Part shown: one piece after another, positions 22,791-33,518 of the stretch
Numbering within the stretch: the stretch's first letter is position 1
Layout: each line of letters begins with the position of its first letter
Assembly (NCBI GenBank): GCA_013176395.1
Contig: JABMLP010000027.1
Coordinates: forward strand, 124,001 to 188,000
From: Venturia oleaginea
Lineage: Eukaryota; Ascomycota; Dothideomycetes; Venturiales; Venturiaceae
DNA length: 64,000 nucleotides
Direction: 5' to 3'
Position numbers and translations under genes: made by a program
Notes under the pieces: model-generated
What the model was told of the DNA's origin: nothing
What the model saw: the letters and a program-made list of their open reading frames with translations, nothing else
The model's database searches: none

Positions 22791-23031
22791 CAAGATCGGA
22801 AACGAATCATTCTCCATCACATTCAAGTTCAAACCAATCCCGCTCTTCATGACTCCATAGTTTTCATTAATTTCGTAAACGAAAAATCAATCAATGCAGT
22901 CCCGAAAACCACTCCGAGCTAACCCCACAAAACCCACGCACCTACAAAAATTCAACCTTGAGTCACAGCCGCACAACAAACAACTAGCACCGGTTTTATA
23001 AACTACTGAAAGTCAATTCTCTGCATATAAC

Positions 23032-23158
23032 GCCCTGCTGGCGCAATGGTAGCGCGCGAGACATCTAATCTCGAGGCTGCGGGGTATGTTATTCCGCTGG
23101 TCTGTGAATCCTACCGTTTCTAATGCTACAATAACTAGTTCGAGTCCCGCGTAGGGTT
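23032..23158 (+). tRNA. tRNA-Arg (anticodon TCT) with a 55-nt segment splitting the T arm
   Basis: Cloverleaf by hand: acceptor 5' strand GCCCTGC (23032-23038), D stem GCGC/GCGC (23041-23044, 23052-23055), anticodon stem CGAGA/TCTCG (23057-23061, 23069-23073) with loop CATCTAA, T stem 5' strand GCGGG (23079-23083), then 55 nt, then T loop TTCGAGT, T stem CCCGC (23146-23150) and acceptor GTAGGGT (23151-23157). All stems pair (two G-T wobbles in the acceptor). The inserted segment 23084-23138 starts GTATGT and ends AACTAG. Fungal nuclear tRNA introns normally lie only next to the anticodon (37/38), so this position is abnormal. Base 33 is A instead of the near-universal T. A T run follows at 23182. 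Functional status unknown. Confidence 0.75.
23084..23138 (+). other. Intron-like 55-nt insertion within the tRNA gene
   Basis: Begins GTATGT (the commonest fungal spliceosomal donor), contains TTTCTAATGC as a possible branch region 18-24 nt from the end, and ends TAG. Removing it restores an exact 5-bp T stem and 7-nt T loop. No flanking target duplication is seen. Confidence 0.6.
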
Positions 23159-23181
23159 CTACTCCAAGACGCGTTCATCCC

Positions 23182-23186
23182 TTTTT
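23182..23186 (+). terminator. Putative RNA polymerase III terminator
   Basis: Run of five T, 24 bp after the tRNA end. Confidence 0.5.
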
Positions 23187-23480
23187 GCCATTCTTTTCGA
23201 TGTTAGAGATGTGCTGGACGATGGTAGGAAGGAAGCTATATTGATTTTTGTTGCGCAGAGCTGCGAGATTGAACCCAGACATTCGTTTTACCGCAATGGC
23301 TCTTCTCTGTTACTAGTTTGAAGCGCTCTTGCAGGCAAGGCTTTCGAACAGTCAAGCAATATGCCAACAAACGTGAGCCCGCCTTGCAGAGATGTGCTCA
23401 CTTTTGGCATGTCGCCCAATCACTGATTATAGTCTTCAATATCCCTACACTCCGTCATTGCAATCAGTAACTTCAAGCCT

Positions 23481-24311
23481 TTACTCAAAACCTTGGCATT
23501 GGAAGTTTCGAGTTCCGATTTCACGTTTTTGGTCGATGTTCTGAACCATGCTTTCGAGCAGATTTTGACGGCTAAAGGAGTAGCCATGGTCTAATAAAGA
23601 GAGATGTACTTTGGATCTTGCCACCTGGTAGTTGTGTCTCGGCAGACATGTGTAAAAGCGGGTTCGCCATATTCCCTTCTGAATTAAAAGACTATCCAGA
23701 ATCAGACCTCGCTGCACTTGAATCCGCACTCCCATATTGTATGTGAACTGGAAGTCACCGAACCGAGCGTCCTCTCGGGGAAATCGATTTTTGCCGCGGC
23801 CTTGCCAGGAACAGGAACTCTGACAATAAATCCATCCATGTTTCCAAGCGGCTGCGGACTGCCAAGCCCATGACTGGCCAATTCTGATTTGGTTTGATTT
23901 TGAGGGCCGGTAATATCGGCCTCTGCATTGCTTCTGAGATCTGGTTTGCATTGAGCAAGATATCCGCTCCCAGACAAGCGCATCATTGAGATAAACAAGC
24001 ATCCGCAACCTGTGATCCTCGTCCAGAGACCAGAGGGGTTGAGGGTACGCTGTCATTCTGTCAAATCTGGCCGCAATATAAGGGAAAGACGAGAAGTCGG
24101 GGGCATTCAGACTTGAACTCGAAGGCAGATTGAGCAAAGTCGGATTCGAGTCTCTGTACGTTCGCGATTTAGCAGCTATTGAACAGAGTTGAGCAAATTT
24201 CAGCAGTGAATTCATCCGTTGTGATGGTATATAATGATGGTAGTGATGGACTTCGGATACACAGTACATGCAGGGAATTCTATGCGTGGCTGAGAGTCTT
24301 GACTTGCGCAC
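23481..24311 (-). pseudogene. Hypothetical gene with frame breaks (minus)
   Basis: Coding-like text changes frame. The first part (to about 23985) reads WSLDEDHRLRMLVYLNDALV. A second frame (about 23960-23770) reads MDGFIVRVPVPGKAAAKIDF. The first frame then resumes with FGDFQFTYNMGVRIQVQRGL to the end at 23481. No GT-AG pair at the switches fits. The family is not recognised. A degraded gene is the simplest reading; a normal gene with unusual introns is the alternative. Confidence 0.35.
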
Positions 24312-24545
24312 TCAGGACATCGCAGCGCCGTGGGTGTGATTATAACTGCAGCGTGGCACTTGGGACCAGGCTGGCAGTCGCCTGTTCAAAGCCCCTCCAT
24401 GGTGCACCAGTGGCCTTCCAGCTACCTATCACGATGCATTGCCCTGCTTCTTTCTCGCGAACACCTTGAAGATAAGTAGCCCACCCGCTACCTTAAGAAT
24501 CACACCTACATTTAAAGCCATGTACACAGGTACTTTAATTGCTAC

Positions 24546-25376
24546 ATGTACCAGCGGTGGGCCGATGCAACCGAGCTCCCCACCTACCACGCAACACCAC
24601 CTTTCACATCTCAGAGCTTTCCAGAAGCCAATGAGCATCTCATAGACAGTCTATACATCGAACTCGAAGGCGGCTACAATACGACCATAAGCCATACAGA
24701 ACTGGTTTCTGCCGAAAGAGGGGCCAGAATTGGGAGAATATGCACCTCTCAACAATTCCCGTATCATGGCTTCTGTCGGCCGCGGCTCAACCGATTACGG
24801 AGAGGACTTCGGGATGCTATAGGTGGCGTCTTCTTAGCAAGTACCTACGTCTTTGTCGACTACGAGAACAACAAATTTGGACTAGCACCTGCAATCCTTG
24901 GGACAGCTAAAGCCAGCATTAAAACGCAAAGTTCCAAAGACACCAGTATTCCCCCACGACCACATAACACAGAGACAAACTCCACATTAACCAGCGGCTC
25001 AAATACCACGACCAAGACTACCTCCTCAGCCCTCTCTGCATCCGATAAAATCTCTATTGGCGTTGGGATTCCAGCCGGCATAGCCGTTCTCGCAACACTC
25101 CTATTCATGATATTTCTGTATCAAAGAAAGCGCAAGGCACAGGAAGACAACAGGCTTCAAGAACAGGCAGAATTAGCGCTGAATAGATCAAAACATGAAG
25201 TGGAGAAGCAGAGGAATGAGTCTTTCCAAAAGGTGACGAGGGTCTTATCGGATCACTTCAATGTTTCGCTAGGTGCTGTGGGGAGTGTGAGGAGTACTGC
25301 TGATCAGCATTGGGGTGTAGCACCATTGGTGACGGAGCCTGATTCGGAGGGAGTTCGAGGGATGATAGAGGTTTGA
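24546..25376 (+). pseudogene. 5'-truncated aspartic-protease-like gene with C-terminal membrane anchor
   Basis: The 276-residue frame carries only the end of a pepsin-like domain: LYIELEGGYNTTISHTELVS followed by GGVFLASTYVFVDYENNKFG, which corresponds to the final strands of fungal A1 proteases. It is followed by a Ser/Thr-rich linker, one transmembrane helix (ISIGVGIPAGIAVLATLLFM) and a basic, coiled cytosolic tail. Both catalytic DTG motifs and the signal peptide are missing, and there is no room upstream for about 300 residues. Intact relatives are GPI- or TM-anchored secreted proteases. A remnant is inferred; a short membrane protein that reuses this end is possible. Confidence 0.5.
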
Positions 25377-25995
25377 GCACCTACGCAAGGAGAACTGCAT
25401 ATATTGTAGAGACTATGTACATCCATCTACTATTCCCTCTATCGAAGCAGTATCATGCGCGCAATTGTCTACTCAGTTCCGGAAACAGTTCAGGTGCTAC
25501 ACGATCCTTTCCTTTCCTTTCCTATCCTATCCAATGGGCGAAGAACCTCACTACCAGGATCTTCAAGCTATTTTCTTTGATATCTCTCAAAGGATATCAG
25601 CCTTTTCATCTCGAGATCGAGACCGAGATTGAGACCGAGCAATGTCTAACAATTTCCGTGTTGGATATTGCTCAAACTTCTTCCATATAAAAATTGGAGC
25701 TGATCCCCCTAATTGAAGGACGTGATTTCGGCCGTAAGAACGATCACTGTGGGCAAAGGATCCGGACCGAGCTTTCATGTCTCTCAACGTGAACCGCTTC
25801 AATGAATCAGGTCCAACGAGACTGATTGTTAGGAGTCGAATCACGGCCGACAATGGCCAAAATGAATAGACCCAGGAATTCAAACCCACTCTCTTCGATG
25901 GAAGTAATTTGAAGCACCCTCGATTATCTCTACTACAGTTACATCTATTCTACCATTCCAATAGCGTGGTATTACCGTCATGGAACATCCCAAGA
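25377..25995. other. Convergent intergenic region
   Basis: No gene recognised. A short gagatcgagaccgagattga repeat-like stretch occurs near 25610. Both flanking genes end here. Confidence 0.4.
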
Positions 25996-27258
25996 CTACA
26001 AGTTTGCTCGAGGAACAGCTTTCCCAAGCAAGGCCCCATTCGCACCAGGCCATACCTCCCGTCTCTGCAAATTCTTGAATGCGGGCCCATTAGGACCAGA
26101 ATCGTACTTCCAAGTCAAGCCCAGCAGATTGTCCTGTCTAGGATCATCCTGTTTGTACCTGAAGTCGCCCCATCTGCCCTGAAAGTAGAACCAACCAACC
26201 GGACTCGTATTCGCATCGTAAGGATTGAGATATCCCAAACTTGCTACATCCCTTGTTGCGGGAAAGCTGGAGCCAGCGGGTGGTGGAGATGGTGGAGACC
26301 AACTGTACCAATATGCGGATTGAATAGGGTCCCAGAGGGCGCCGGTATCGGTGTAGTCGTTCACGAAGCCGGGCCAAGGGAGGTGGATATCTGAGAGGTC
26401 GTGATTGTGCATACCTGTTGTGGCGTAGACCGCGTGGGAGCCGTTGCCAGAGAAGGCTATTGGGCGAAGACCCGATGCGTCTTTTTGGAGGGCTGAATAT
26501 TTGAATGACTGGCCGGAAGCATGTTGAGAGTACCAAACTGCTGTTGGCTGACCATTTTGGAAGCGAACCATGTTGTGTTCCCTGGCTCATTGTTAGTGCC
26601 AGTGTGAGTGGTGAGGTGGACAAAATTCGCTTACCAGTCACCGACGTGATTTCCAAGATTCTTTCCTAGGACTACACCACCGAAATTAAAGGCGTAGAAG
26701 TGCATGTAAAAGGCATCGACGGTTCCGTTGCCCTTGTCGACAACAATCACAGCGCAGGTCTTTGCGCCTTCTGTCTTCCCATCGGCGTTGGGCTTCACGC
26801 CTTTAATCCATTGTGGATTCTGGGATACGTCGTCATTCGAAGTCAGGTAGATGTTGATCCCCTTGATTCCAAAATTGTTTAACGCGTCCAAGTTGTCTAG
26901 AGTAAGTCGTGCCGGAACGCCAGCGATATCCGCGAATTCTAGCTTTGGTTTTGAGTTGGTGACTTGCGCCCCTATATCCGATGGCATATAAGGTTCCTGA
27001 GAGTGTAGATATACAAGCGGTGCTGTAGTTATGGTCGTCAGTAGTGTTCAGCTCCTGACTGTAAAGCAGATCTCTGCGCTTACCATATTTGATGACATAG
27101 TCTGGCACGTTTGACGGGGCATTTGAGGCTCCGGAGACTGATGGAGGCTTTTGGCCTTTCGCTGGTCCTAAGCACGACATGATAGTTGCCACAAAGGTTA
27201 TTGTGAGAAAGAAAGATAACGAGGTCTTCGAAAGACGGCTATACTTTTGGAGGCGCAT
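25996..27258 (-). CDS. Vps62-like secreted or vacuolar protein (DUF946 family)
   Basis: Minus-strand exons 27258-27084, 27022-26635 and 26581-25996 give 382 residues. Introns GTAAGC...CTACAG and GTAAGC...AGCCAG keep phase. The N-terminus has a signal/anchor helix (LSFFLTITFVATIMSCLGPA). The family motifs follow: YAPLVYLHSQEPYMPSDI, a VGDWEHNMVRF motif reconstructed exactly across intron 2, then AVWYSQHASGQ and GSHAVYATTGMHNHDL. Yeast Vps62 affects sorting of proteins to the vacuole, but the biochemical role of the family is unknown. Intact. Several relatives are secreted in filamentous fungi. Confidence 0.88.
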
Positions 27259-28022
27259 CGCGCCTTCTAATAATATGATATGGCTAAGGTGTCTTTATGG
27301 AAAGGACTGCGAGGCTGTGAAATAGCGACAAAAGTGAGTTGGAAAAGAGCGTGGTTGAAATAAGACATGAGAATGACAGTGTGTAGACAGACGGGAAGCT
27401 CTCCCAACCATGGACGAACAGGAAGGCAACTCGTAAGAAATGGGTAGACCACACGTTGTGGAATTGAAGGTTGTCTTCAATCATGCGTCGTCGTCCCTGG
27501 AGTTGATTCGCTGTTAGAAATTGATTGGAGTGAAATGGTGGCGGACCGCGGACGTGTTGTTGGCTCCCTTCGCACGAACAGGAGTTTGAGACGGCGGCAT
27601 GGCTTGGATTCGTCCAGATGCGAGCATGAGGCACACTGTTCGGCTGATGACCTTGAGACTTGATGTTGTCTGTAGGATGTAGAGGAAGTGCCTCTGGAGG
27701 TAGAAAGGGGGAGGGGGAATGTTGAAAGTCGAGGTTGCACAACATATCGAAGCTTGACTTTAGGCAAACCAGGCTCGACTGAGATGTAAAGCTTGAGGTG
27801 TCCATAAAGGATGAATCGAATGAATCGGACGAGGCAAAGTCAACTATTGAATGGACATCTCCCCAGTCACGTGCAACAACGGTCCACACTAAATTGACAG
27901 CGAGCAGCAACAAGCAAACATGCGATCAAGCAAACAAGCAAACAAGCAAACAACCACCCAACCAAACAACCTCATGCGCAAACCTCCGCCGTCCGCTCTC
28001 ACGACCCTCTACCTCGCATCAT
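27259..28022. other. Divergent intergenic region (Vps62-like / F-box)
   Basis: Overlapping open frames on both strands lack domains. Tandem AAGCAAACA-like units (27915-27950) precede the F-box gene start. Confidence 0.4.
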
Positions 28023-31000
28023 ATGCTGAACCCGGCCCATCTTGGAATGTTCGTGAAGCAGAAGAAGGAATCCATGAACAAGGACGAAGCCTTGGAAGCT
28101 GTAAGAACGGACACGGGCTTGTGGCAGCTTCCGATTGAATTACAACAGCAGACACTGGGGCTGCTTGCTCTCCGGGACATAAAGGCATTTTGCCTGGTCA
28201 ACTGGAGAGCCTGGCATGCCGCGATTGGCTTCGTCTGGCGTGATGTGACGCTTATGGATTGCTCGACCCGATATCATGTCCCAGACGAAGTGAAGCCATG
28301 GAGGGATGGTGCTCACCACGACCCGTTGGAGGGGCATGATGAGCACAACGACACACCCATCGTCAGGCAGCTACTTGTTTTAGCGAGGTGAGTTATGACG
28401 CGGGACATTTCTGGCTCAACTGGCATGAGGGAGCAAACTCTATGCACTCTATCATGTGGTCAATGATTGTAAAGGCTCCCTCGAGATGTGAAGTATGTGC
28501 CGTTGTTCTCGTATTATACCACAAGATGATCTCCCAAATGTAGAAATCTTCTCTATAGCTATATCTCCAAACATCTTCACTGGCCAATTACCACTGTCTG
28601 TGGCACTGCATCTCCGTTACAAGCGCAGAGACTAACGCCGTGGCCACAGGAACAAGACGATTGCCTCAAAAGTTCTGACACTTACGCACAAGTGCCACCT
28701 CCCTCCTCCCTCTATATTCCAAGAGCTGCCAAATGTCTCCTTCTACGGTCAAACACTTTCAAGTGATTGGCGAACACTAGAACTGGCCAGATGGGCTGTG
28801 GAGAATATGGAAAACGTGCGAACCCTACGCATTATCAATGGACATTATAATTTGACAACGGTTCTCTTGTCAGAATTCTTCTGCCCTCAGCGTCAGCCTT
28901 CTGTCCGTCGACTATGGCTTGAAAGCTGCTCGTACGCAGGTTTTCCTGCAAATGCCCTTGGTGAGCTTGAGAGTATACGATTGCGTAGACTCCATATGAT
29001 TGATCCTGATGCGATATACACTCTCTCTCGTGCTGGAGTAACCCGAGCGCTACTCAACGGAGTGGGAGGCTTCTTGGAAACTACTGTAGATCTCGCAGAA
29101 GAAGACGACCAGATTCGTATTCCTTTCGATGTGTCCGTGCCACGTCTGAAAGTTGTCAATCACAGCGCGCTTCGGTTTCTAAACGACAAAGTCTACGAAA
29201 ATGTCCCAGAAGCTGATGTTTACTGCCGGCAGCAGGTCTCGGAGGACTCGGCTCATTCATGGAGTACGAGAGATAGCATTATGCTGAAACCCATCGAATT
29301 GCCTACGACCCTCTTGCGACTCTCTACGCTGCCTCACTTTTGATTGGGTATCATCTACCGCGTCTCATCGAAATGACTTCGAGTGTCAAGTCGACCTTTT
29401 TGATGGCCTTTCTCGTCTTACTTTCCCCCAGTTGAGAGCTTTCCAACTTCGCAATGCTGCTACTGAACAAACCCGACTGATACCGGAGATTTTCCTCCTT
29501 GAGCCGCCTGTCACAAATGAATCTCTTGGACTGGCCCGCACACACCGAAGTGTGAGTTCGATCAACCTGCTTGGCTTCATGGAAAGACATTCAAAATTGC
29601 AGTCGCTCGCTTGGCCCATTGACCGCTTTTTCTCTGTTGATCGAGCAAAGTCCGATGCTGACCGCGAGCGGATGAGCACCGTGATCCAGAATCTTGGCCG
29701 GACGCTCGTCTCGTTGAGAGTAGATTCTTACTACATGAAGAGTGGCGAGCCCCAATCGGACATGGCTTTAGGTGGATCAAAGACCAGAGTCCTTCGAGCG
29801 CAGCGGCGACTCTTCATCAGCGATTTCGCTGCCCACATGACTAGGCTGAAACACCTGAAGATTGAAGGCGGCATACCGAGGGACGAGAAGCGAGAGCTAT
29901 TGCGAGCAGTCCATTCGTCTCCTTTAGAAAAGCTTGTCATGATCGGGACGACCTTTCCGGTTGGAAATACGTGGGGAGCTGACGGTCGTGACCTGCAAGA
30001 TATCGACGAGGGGAACATACAGTTTACAGGAATTCTGGAAGCAGAAGATGTAGATGCTGTCAACGAGGCCGTGCAGTTGAGCATGCCGGAAGTTCCAGCC
30101 AATTTCAAGTTTATTCCTGAGTACGGCTGGTCGAGCAGCGCACCTTTGATGCGCTCGATTGCCATGTACCATGCATCCACTATCACGGAGCTAAAGTTTT
30201 GTGGCTACACAGGCAGTCCTGTTTGTCATAGACCCCTACCCATCACGTCAGGACTTTTCTATCATTTGCGGCACTTTCACAACCTCCGCACAATCATCAT
30301 GAGCTTCTGGCTCATGACCTTCTTTGAGGGGGACTGGCGAGAAACCGAAGTCATCAATTTCTGGTTAGATCAACGGAACAGCTCTTCTACAGCTTTAGCC
30401 TTGATGGAAGTTTCTGATGCACAGGCCACAGCTTTTTCACCAAGTTGGTATGACGTTTTTGTGAATCAAGACCAACAAACTGGGTTGGAGGGTGGGGCGG
30501 TCGCTGTTCTTGCTGGCGGAAATCACAATTTTGAATCCGAGGGAGAGGCGACAGTGACAGGTTCAGGCGTGATCAATCCTTTGCATCCTTCGACCCAAGA
30601 CGATCCTGATGATCAAGAGATGACTGATGTGGATGATGGTAATGCGGGCCCTTCCCAAACCATCAATCTGGTCGAGGAACAATCATCGGGAAATGAAGTT
30701 GGGCCGACAAATCAAGGCAACCGCCCAGAAAAGGAGGCTTCTGTTCCCTCAACGACTGAATTGTCTCAAGCCACGGAGCAAAGCGCTTGGCAAGATCTCT
30801 TGGCAGAGCAAAACTCGATCGTCGAACAAGACCCGACATTTGATCATGCATCCGTTTCCATCACTTCAGACTCTGCAGTTGAAGTAGAAACCGTTGCTGA
30901 GCAAAACCAAGTTATCGAGCCAGTGCTCGCCCCGCTGCCAAATTCAGAGACCGCTGCAAACCCATCCCCAATGCCTGGTCCATATCCCGGCCAAAATCCT

Positions 31001-31286
31001 TGGGAATACGCGCTCCAAACTACTTACACACCAAGAGCTCTGGCAGGTGGAGTTTATGACATTTTGGCGCCCCATTTGTCGTCTCAGGCTCGAATGAGAA
31101 AACACGTTGATGGACAGCGAGGAGTGAATATTCGGGCTAGCTTCATGTTAGGAGCGGAGACAGGGCGATATCTTTGATCTGGATATGTATGTTGATGAGG
31201 ATGGAATTGTGGAGGAGACGCTGAAGGGGCCGAGGGAAGAAAGAGAGAGATTCTGGGGGAAATTGGAGAGGAGGCTGTGGTTTTAA
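28023..31286 (+). pseudogene. Large F-box-type gene with several frame lesions
   Basis: Exon 1 28023-28387 includes an F-box-like segment (LWQLPIELQQQTLGLLALRD, then IKAFCLVNWRAW). Intron GTGAGT...CCACAG has branch GACTAACGC. Exon 2 from 28650 reads LRR-like text (VRTLRIINGHYN, RRLWLESCSYAG) to about 29290. Then the coding pattern moves to a second frame (LYAASLLIGYHLPRLIEM, about 29310-29370), to a third (FDGLSRLTFPQLRAFQLRNA onward, to about 31160) and finally to another that ends DEDGIVEETLKG and RRLWF at 31286. No splice sites fit these changes. F-box proteins recruit substrates to SCF ubiquitin ligases. This copy seems inactivated, unless sequence errors explain the shifts. Confidence 0.6.
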
Positions 31287-31714
31287 TGGAGCTTCATGGG
31301 CGATCTCGGTTTATATTTTGGCTTTAGCGAGACAAATACTGATGTACGGGTTGGTTCGATGAATACCTAGTCATCGAGAGCAGACATCTAGTAACCAAGA
31401 ATTTCATTTGGTTTACACTCTCCCAATTTTAGATTGAGCATGATAAAATCCTGGCAATCGAATCGTCATGAACCCGCACCGAATTGCCAAGGATCTATTG
31501 ATATTGAATCGAGTTTAAGATGATAATTTCAACTCAGTTATACCTCGAGCGTAATGGTATTTGGGAAGCCACTGTGAACTGCCTGATTCAAGTTCATGTG
31601 GAATATAAGTATGGGTATACCACGTGACTTGCACTTCACGGCAATCTTTCTTTGTGAAGTCGGCACTGCAAAACGATATCAACACACAGCTTTTGATTTA
31701 CACGAGGATCAGGC
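31287..31714. other. Intergenic between F-box genes
   Basis: No feature recognised apart from the presumed promoter of the following gene. Confidence 0.4.
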
Positions 31715-33010
31715 ATGATCATCGACACGTTGGTAACCAGGACTAGATCACTGTCCCTCTCGCCTCGACCTCCGTCCCCGGCAGAAAGTTTCACATCATC
31801 ATCGAGCACGGCATCATCGAGAGAAAAAGAGCCGACCTTTCTACCGGACGAGGTCGTCCTTCTAATTATAGCCCATCTTCCCGATTCGGAGGACAAACAG
31901 GAATGGGAGCTTTCCCAGGCCACACTACATGCGGCATGTTTGGTTTCATGGCAATGGTACAACATCGCAATTGCGCGGCTTTATAATCGACCTTTCCTTT
32001 ACGGCAACAACTTTGCAAAATTTGTCAAGACGATATGTCCGTCTCTCAATGCCCATGTACGCAAATCGGATTTGGCGGGCCTGGTTCACGAGTTGAATAT
32101 GAGTGCGCTTGTTCACCAAGGATCAAAATCAACTACGGCACGACTTCTGGGACGAACGAAGGTGCAACTACATACTTATGTTGCCCCACAAGCGAACTTT
32201 GGAATCAACTGCCTGGCTGCGTTATCGAAATGTACAGCTCTGAGGGATTTGGATCTCAGTCTCGTTTCTGAAGCTATGACGTACAAAGAGCTTTCCAATA
32301 CTCTGCGGAATCTGAAGGGTTTACATGCCCTCGCCTGGCCCAGATCTGCTGGCAAACACTCGAATCCGAATACTATTGTTCGAATGGAATGGCCTCTGAA
32401 GTTAGCGAATCTGAGGTTGTCTGGCGATCTGTACGCGTTGATGTGGAACGATGTAAATCCGCAGGATGGAAGACCGACCAATTTACCACCAGGTCTCATA
32501 AATTTGACAATCCAGCATTGTGCTCTCGATCTCCACAGTGTAAAACTGTTGCTTAGGCTCGCGGGACCACAACTCAAGCACCTCAGTATCACGGATATGA
32601 CGAGGTTTCCTTCACGGCAGCCAAGTGCACTCGATGAGATCCTGGATTTCTGCCCGAATCTCGAGTCTCTGGCTATCTCTCACACCTACATCTCTGACGG
32701 ATTCGCGCTGGACGAGTCACCTGCAATTCTACCTTACACATTGACACATCCTCTGAATTGCTTGAAGATATTGGATGTAGGGACGGATGGATTTGACGAC
32801 CGGATTGGCGCTTCTGATTTGGAGATTTGGTTTACAGACGGGGCTTTTCCATTCATGGAAAAGATTGAGGTCCGGTTCTGCCCGGGGTACTATCCTGGTG
32901 ATAAAGAGATGAAGCACTGGACTATGGCGGAGACGCTGTTAAAAACGAATGCGGAGAACATGGGGAGGAGTAGTGCAGGGATTAGTGTGGAACTGTATAA
33001 GGCTTTCTGA
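31715..33010 (+). CDS. F-box / leucine-rich-repeat-like protein
   Basis: Single-exon frame of 431 residues. A Ser-rich leader is followed by an F-box-like helix set (FLPDEVVLLIIAHLPDSEDK, LHAACLVSWQWYNIA). The rest has LRR-like spacing of leucines: CTALRDLDLSLV, LHALAWPRSAG, LKLANLRLSGDL, PQLKHLSITDMTRF, CPNLESLAISHTYI, LNCLKILDVGTDGF. Such proteins act as substrate receptors of SCF ubiquitin ligases, but this family is greatly expanded in fungi and individual targets are unknown. The frame is uninterrupted, unlike the neighbouring F-box gene. No intron is needed. Confidence 0.7.
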   Translation: MIIDTLVTRTRSLSLSPRPPSPAESFTSSSSTASSREKEPTFLPDEVVLLIIAHLPDSEDKQEWELSQATLHAACLVSWQWYNIAIARLYNRPFLYGNNFAKFVKTICPSLNAHVRKSDLAGLVHELNMSALVHQGSKSTTARLLGRTKVQLHTYVAPQANFGINCLAALSKCTALRDLDLSLVSEAMTYKELSNTLRNLKGLHALAWPRSAGKHSNPNTIVRMEWPLKLANLRLSGDLYALMWNDVNPQDGRPTNLPPGLINLTIQHCALDLHSVKLLLRLAGPQLKHLSITDMTRFPSRQPSALDEILDFCPNLESLAISHTYISDGFALDESPAILPYTLTHPLNCLKILDVGTDGFDDRIGASDLEIWFTDGAFPFMEKIEVRFCPGYYPGDKEMKHWTMAETLLKTNAENMGRSSAGISVELYKAF

Positions 33011-33518
33011 GTGTGGTGAGATATTGGACAACTTGATGACAACTTGATGAGAAACGAATTTGGGTGAAATTGTGAGAGGGATGTTACTCTTGCACGGCCT
33101 AGGGAGAATCTGGGCCTAGATGTCGGACGAGTCGATATCCTCAAACTCACGAGTCCTGTGAAATAGAAAGCAGCATACTCGCCCCAATTTATCTCAGCCT
33201 TGTTGTACGACAAGCACACTCTAGGAGTAGACACCAGAAAATACAAGCTTAGGTCATCAATCACTCACCGATTGCTCATTAGCTATAATTCATCTAACGG
33301 AGTACGGAGTAATGATCTCAGAACAACTTCCAGGTCCCTGGTAATCATCCCTGCACAGTTCCCCGGCCGTCCCTGACTTGACGACGTCAATTCAGGAGAC
33401 AAGCCAGAACAACCCTAAAAGTCCACGCACCCATCCCCACAACAACAACACAACACTCTCACGACTCTCTACGCGCACTGCTAGAGACGATGAGCACTTC
33501 AAGCACACCAACTAAATC
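33011..33518. other. Intergenic, leader of the Cdc1-like gene
   Basis: CA-rich stretch at 33425-33460 (cacaacaacaacacaacac-like) just before the next start, typical of a fungal leader. No gene recognised. Confidence 0.4.

Noticed and set aside
27284..27913. 209-residue minus-strand open frame between Vps62-like and F-box genes
   Set aside because: No domain, composition unlike neighbours, overlapping open frames on both strands; probably leader sequence.
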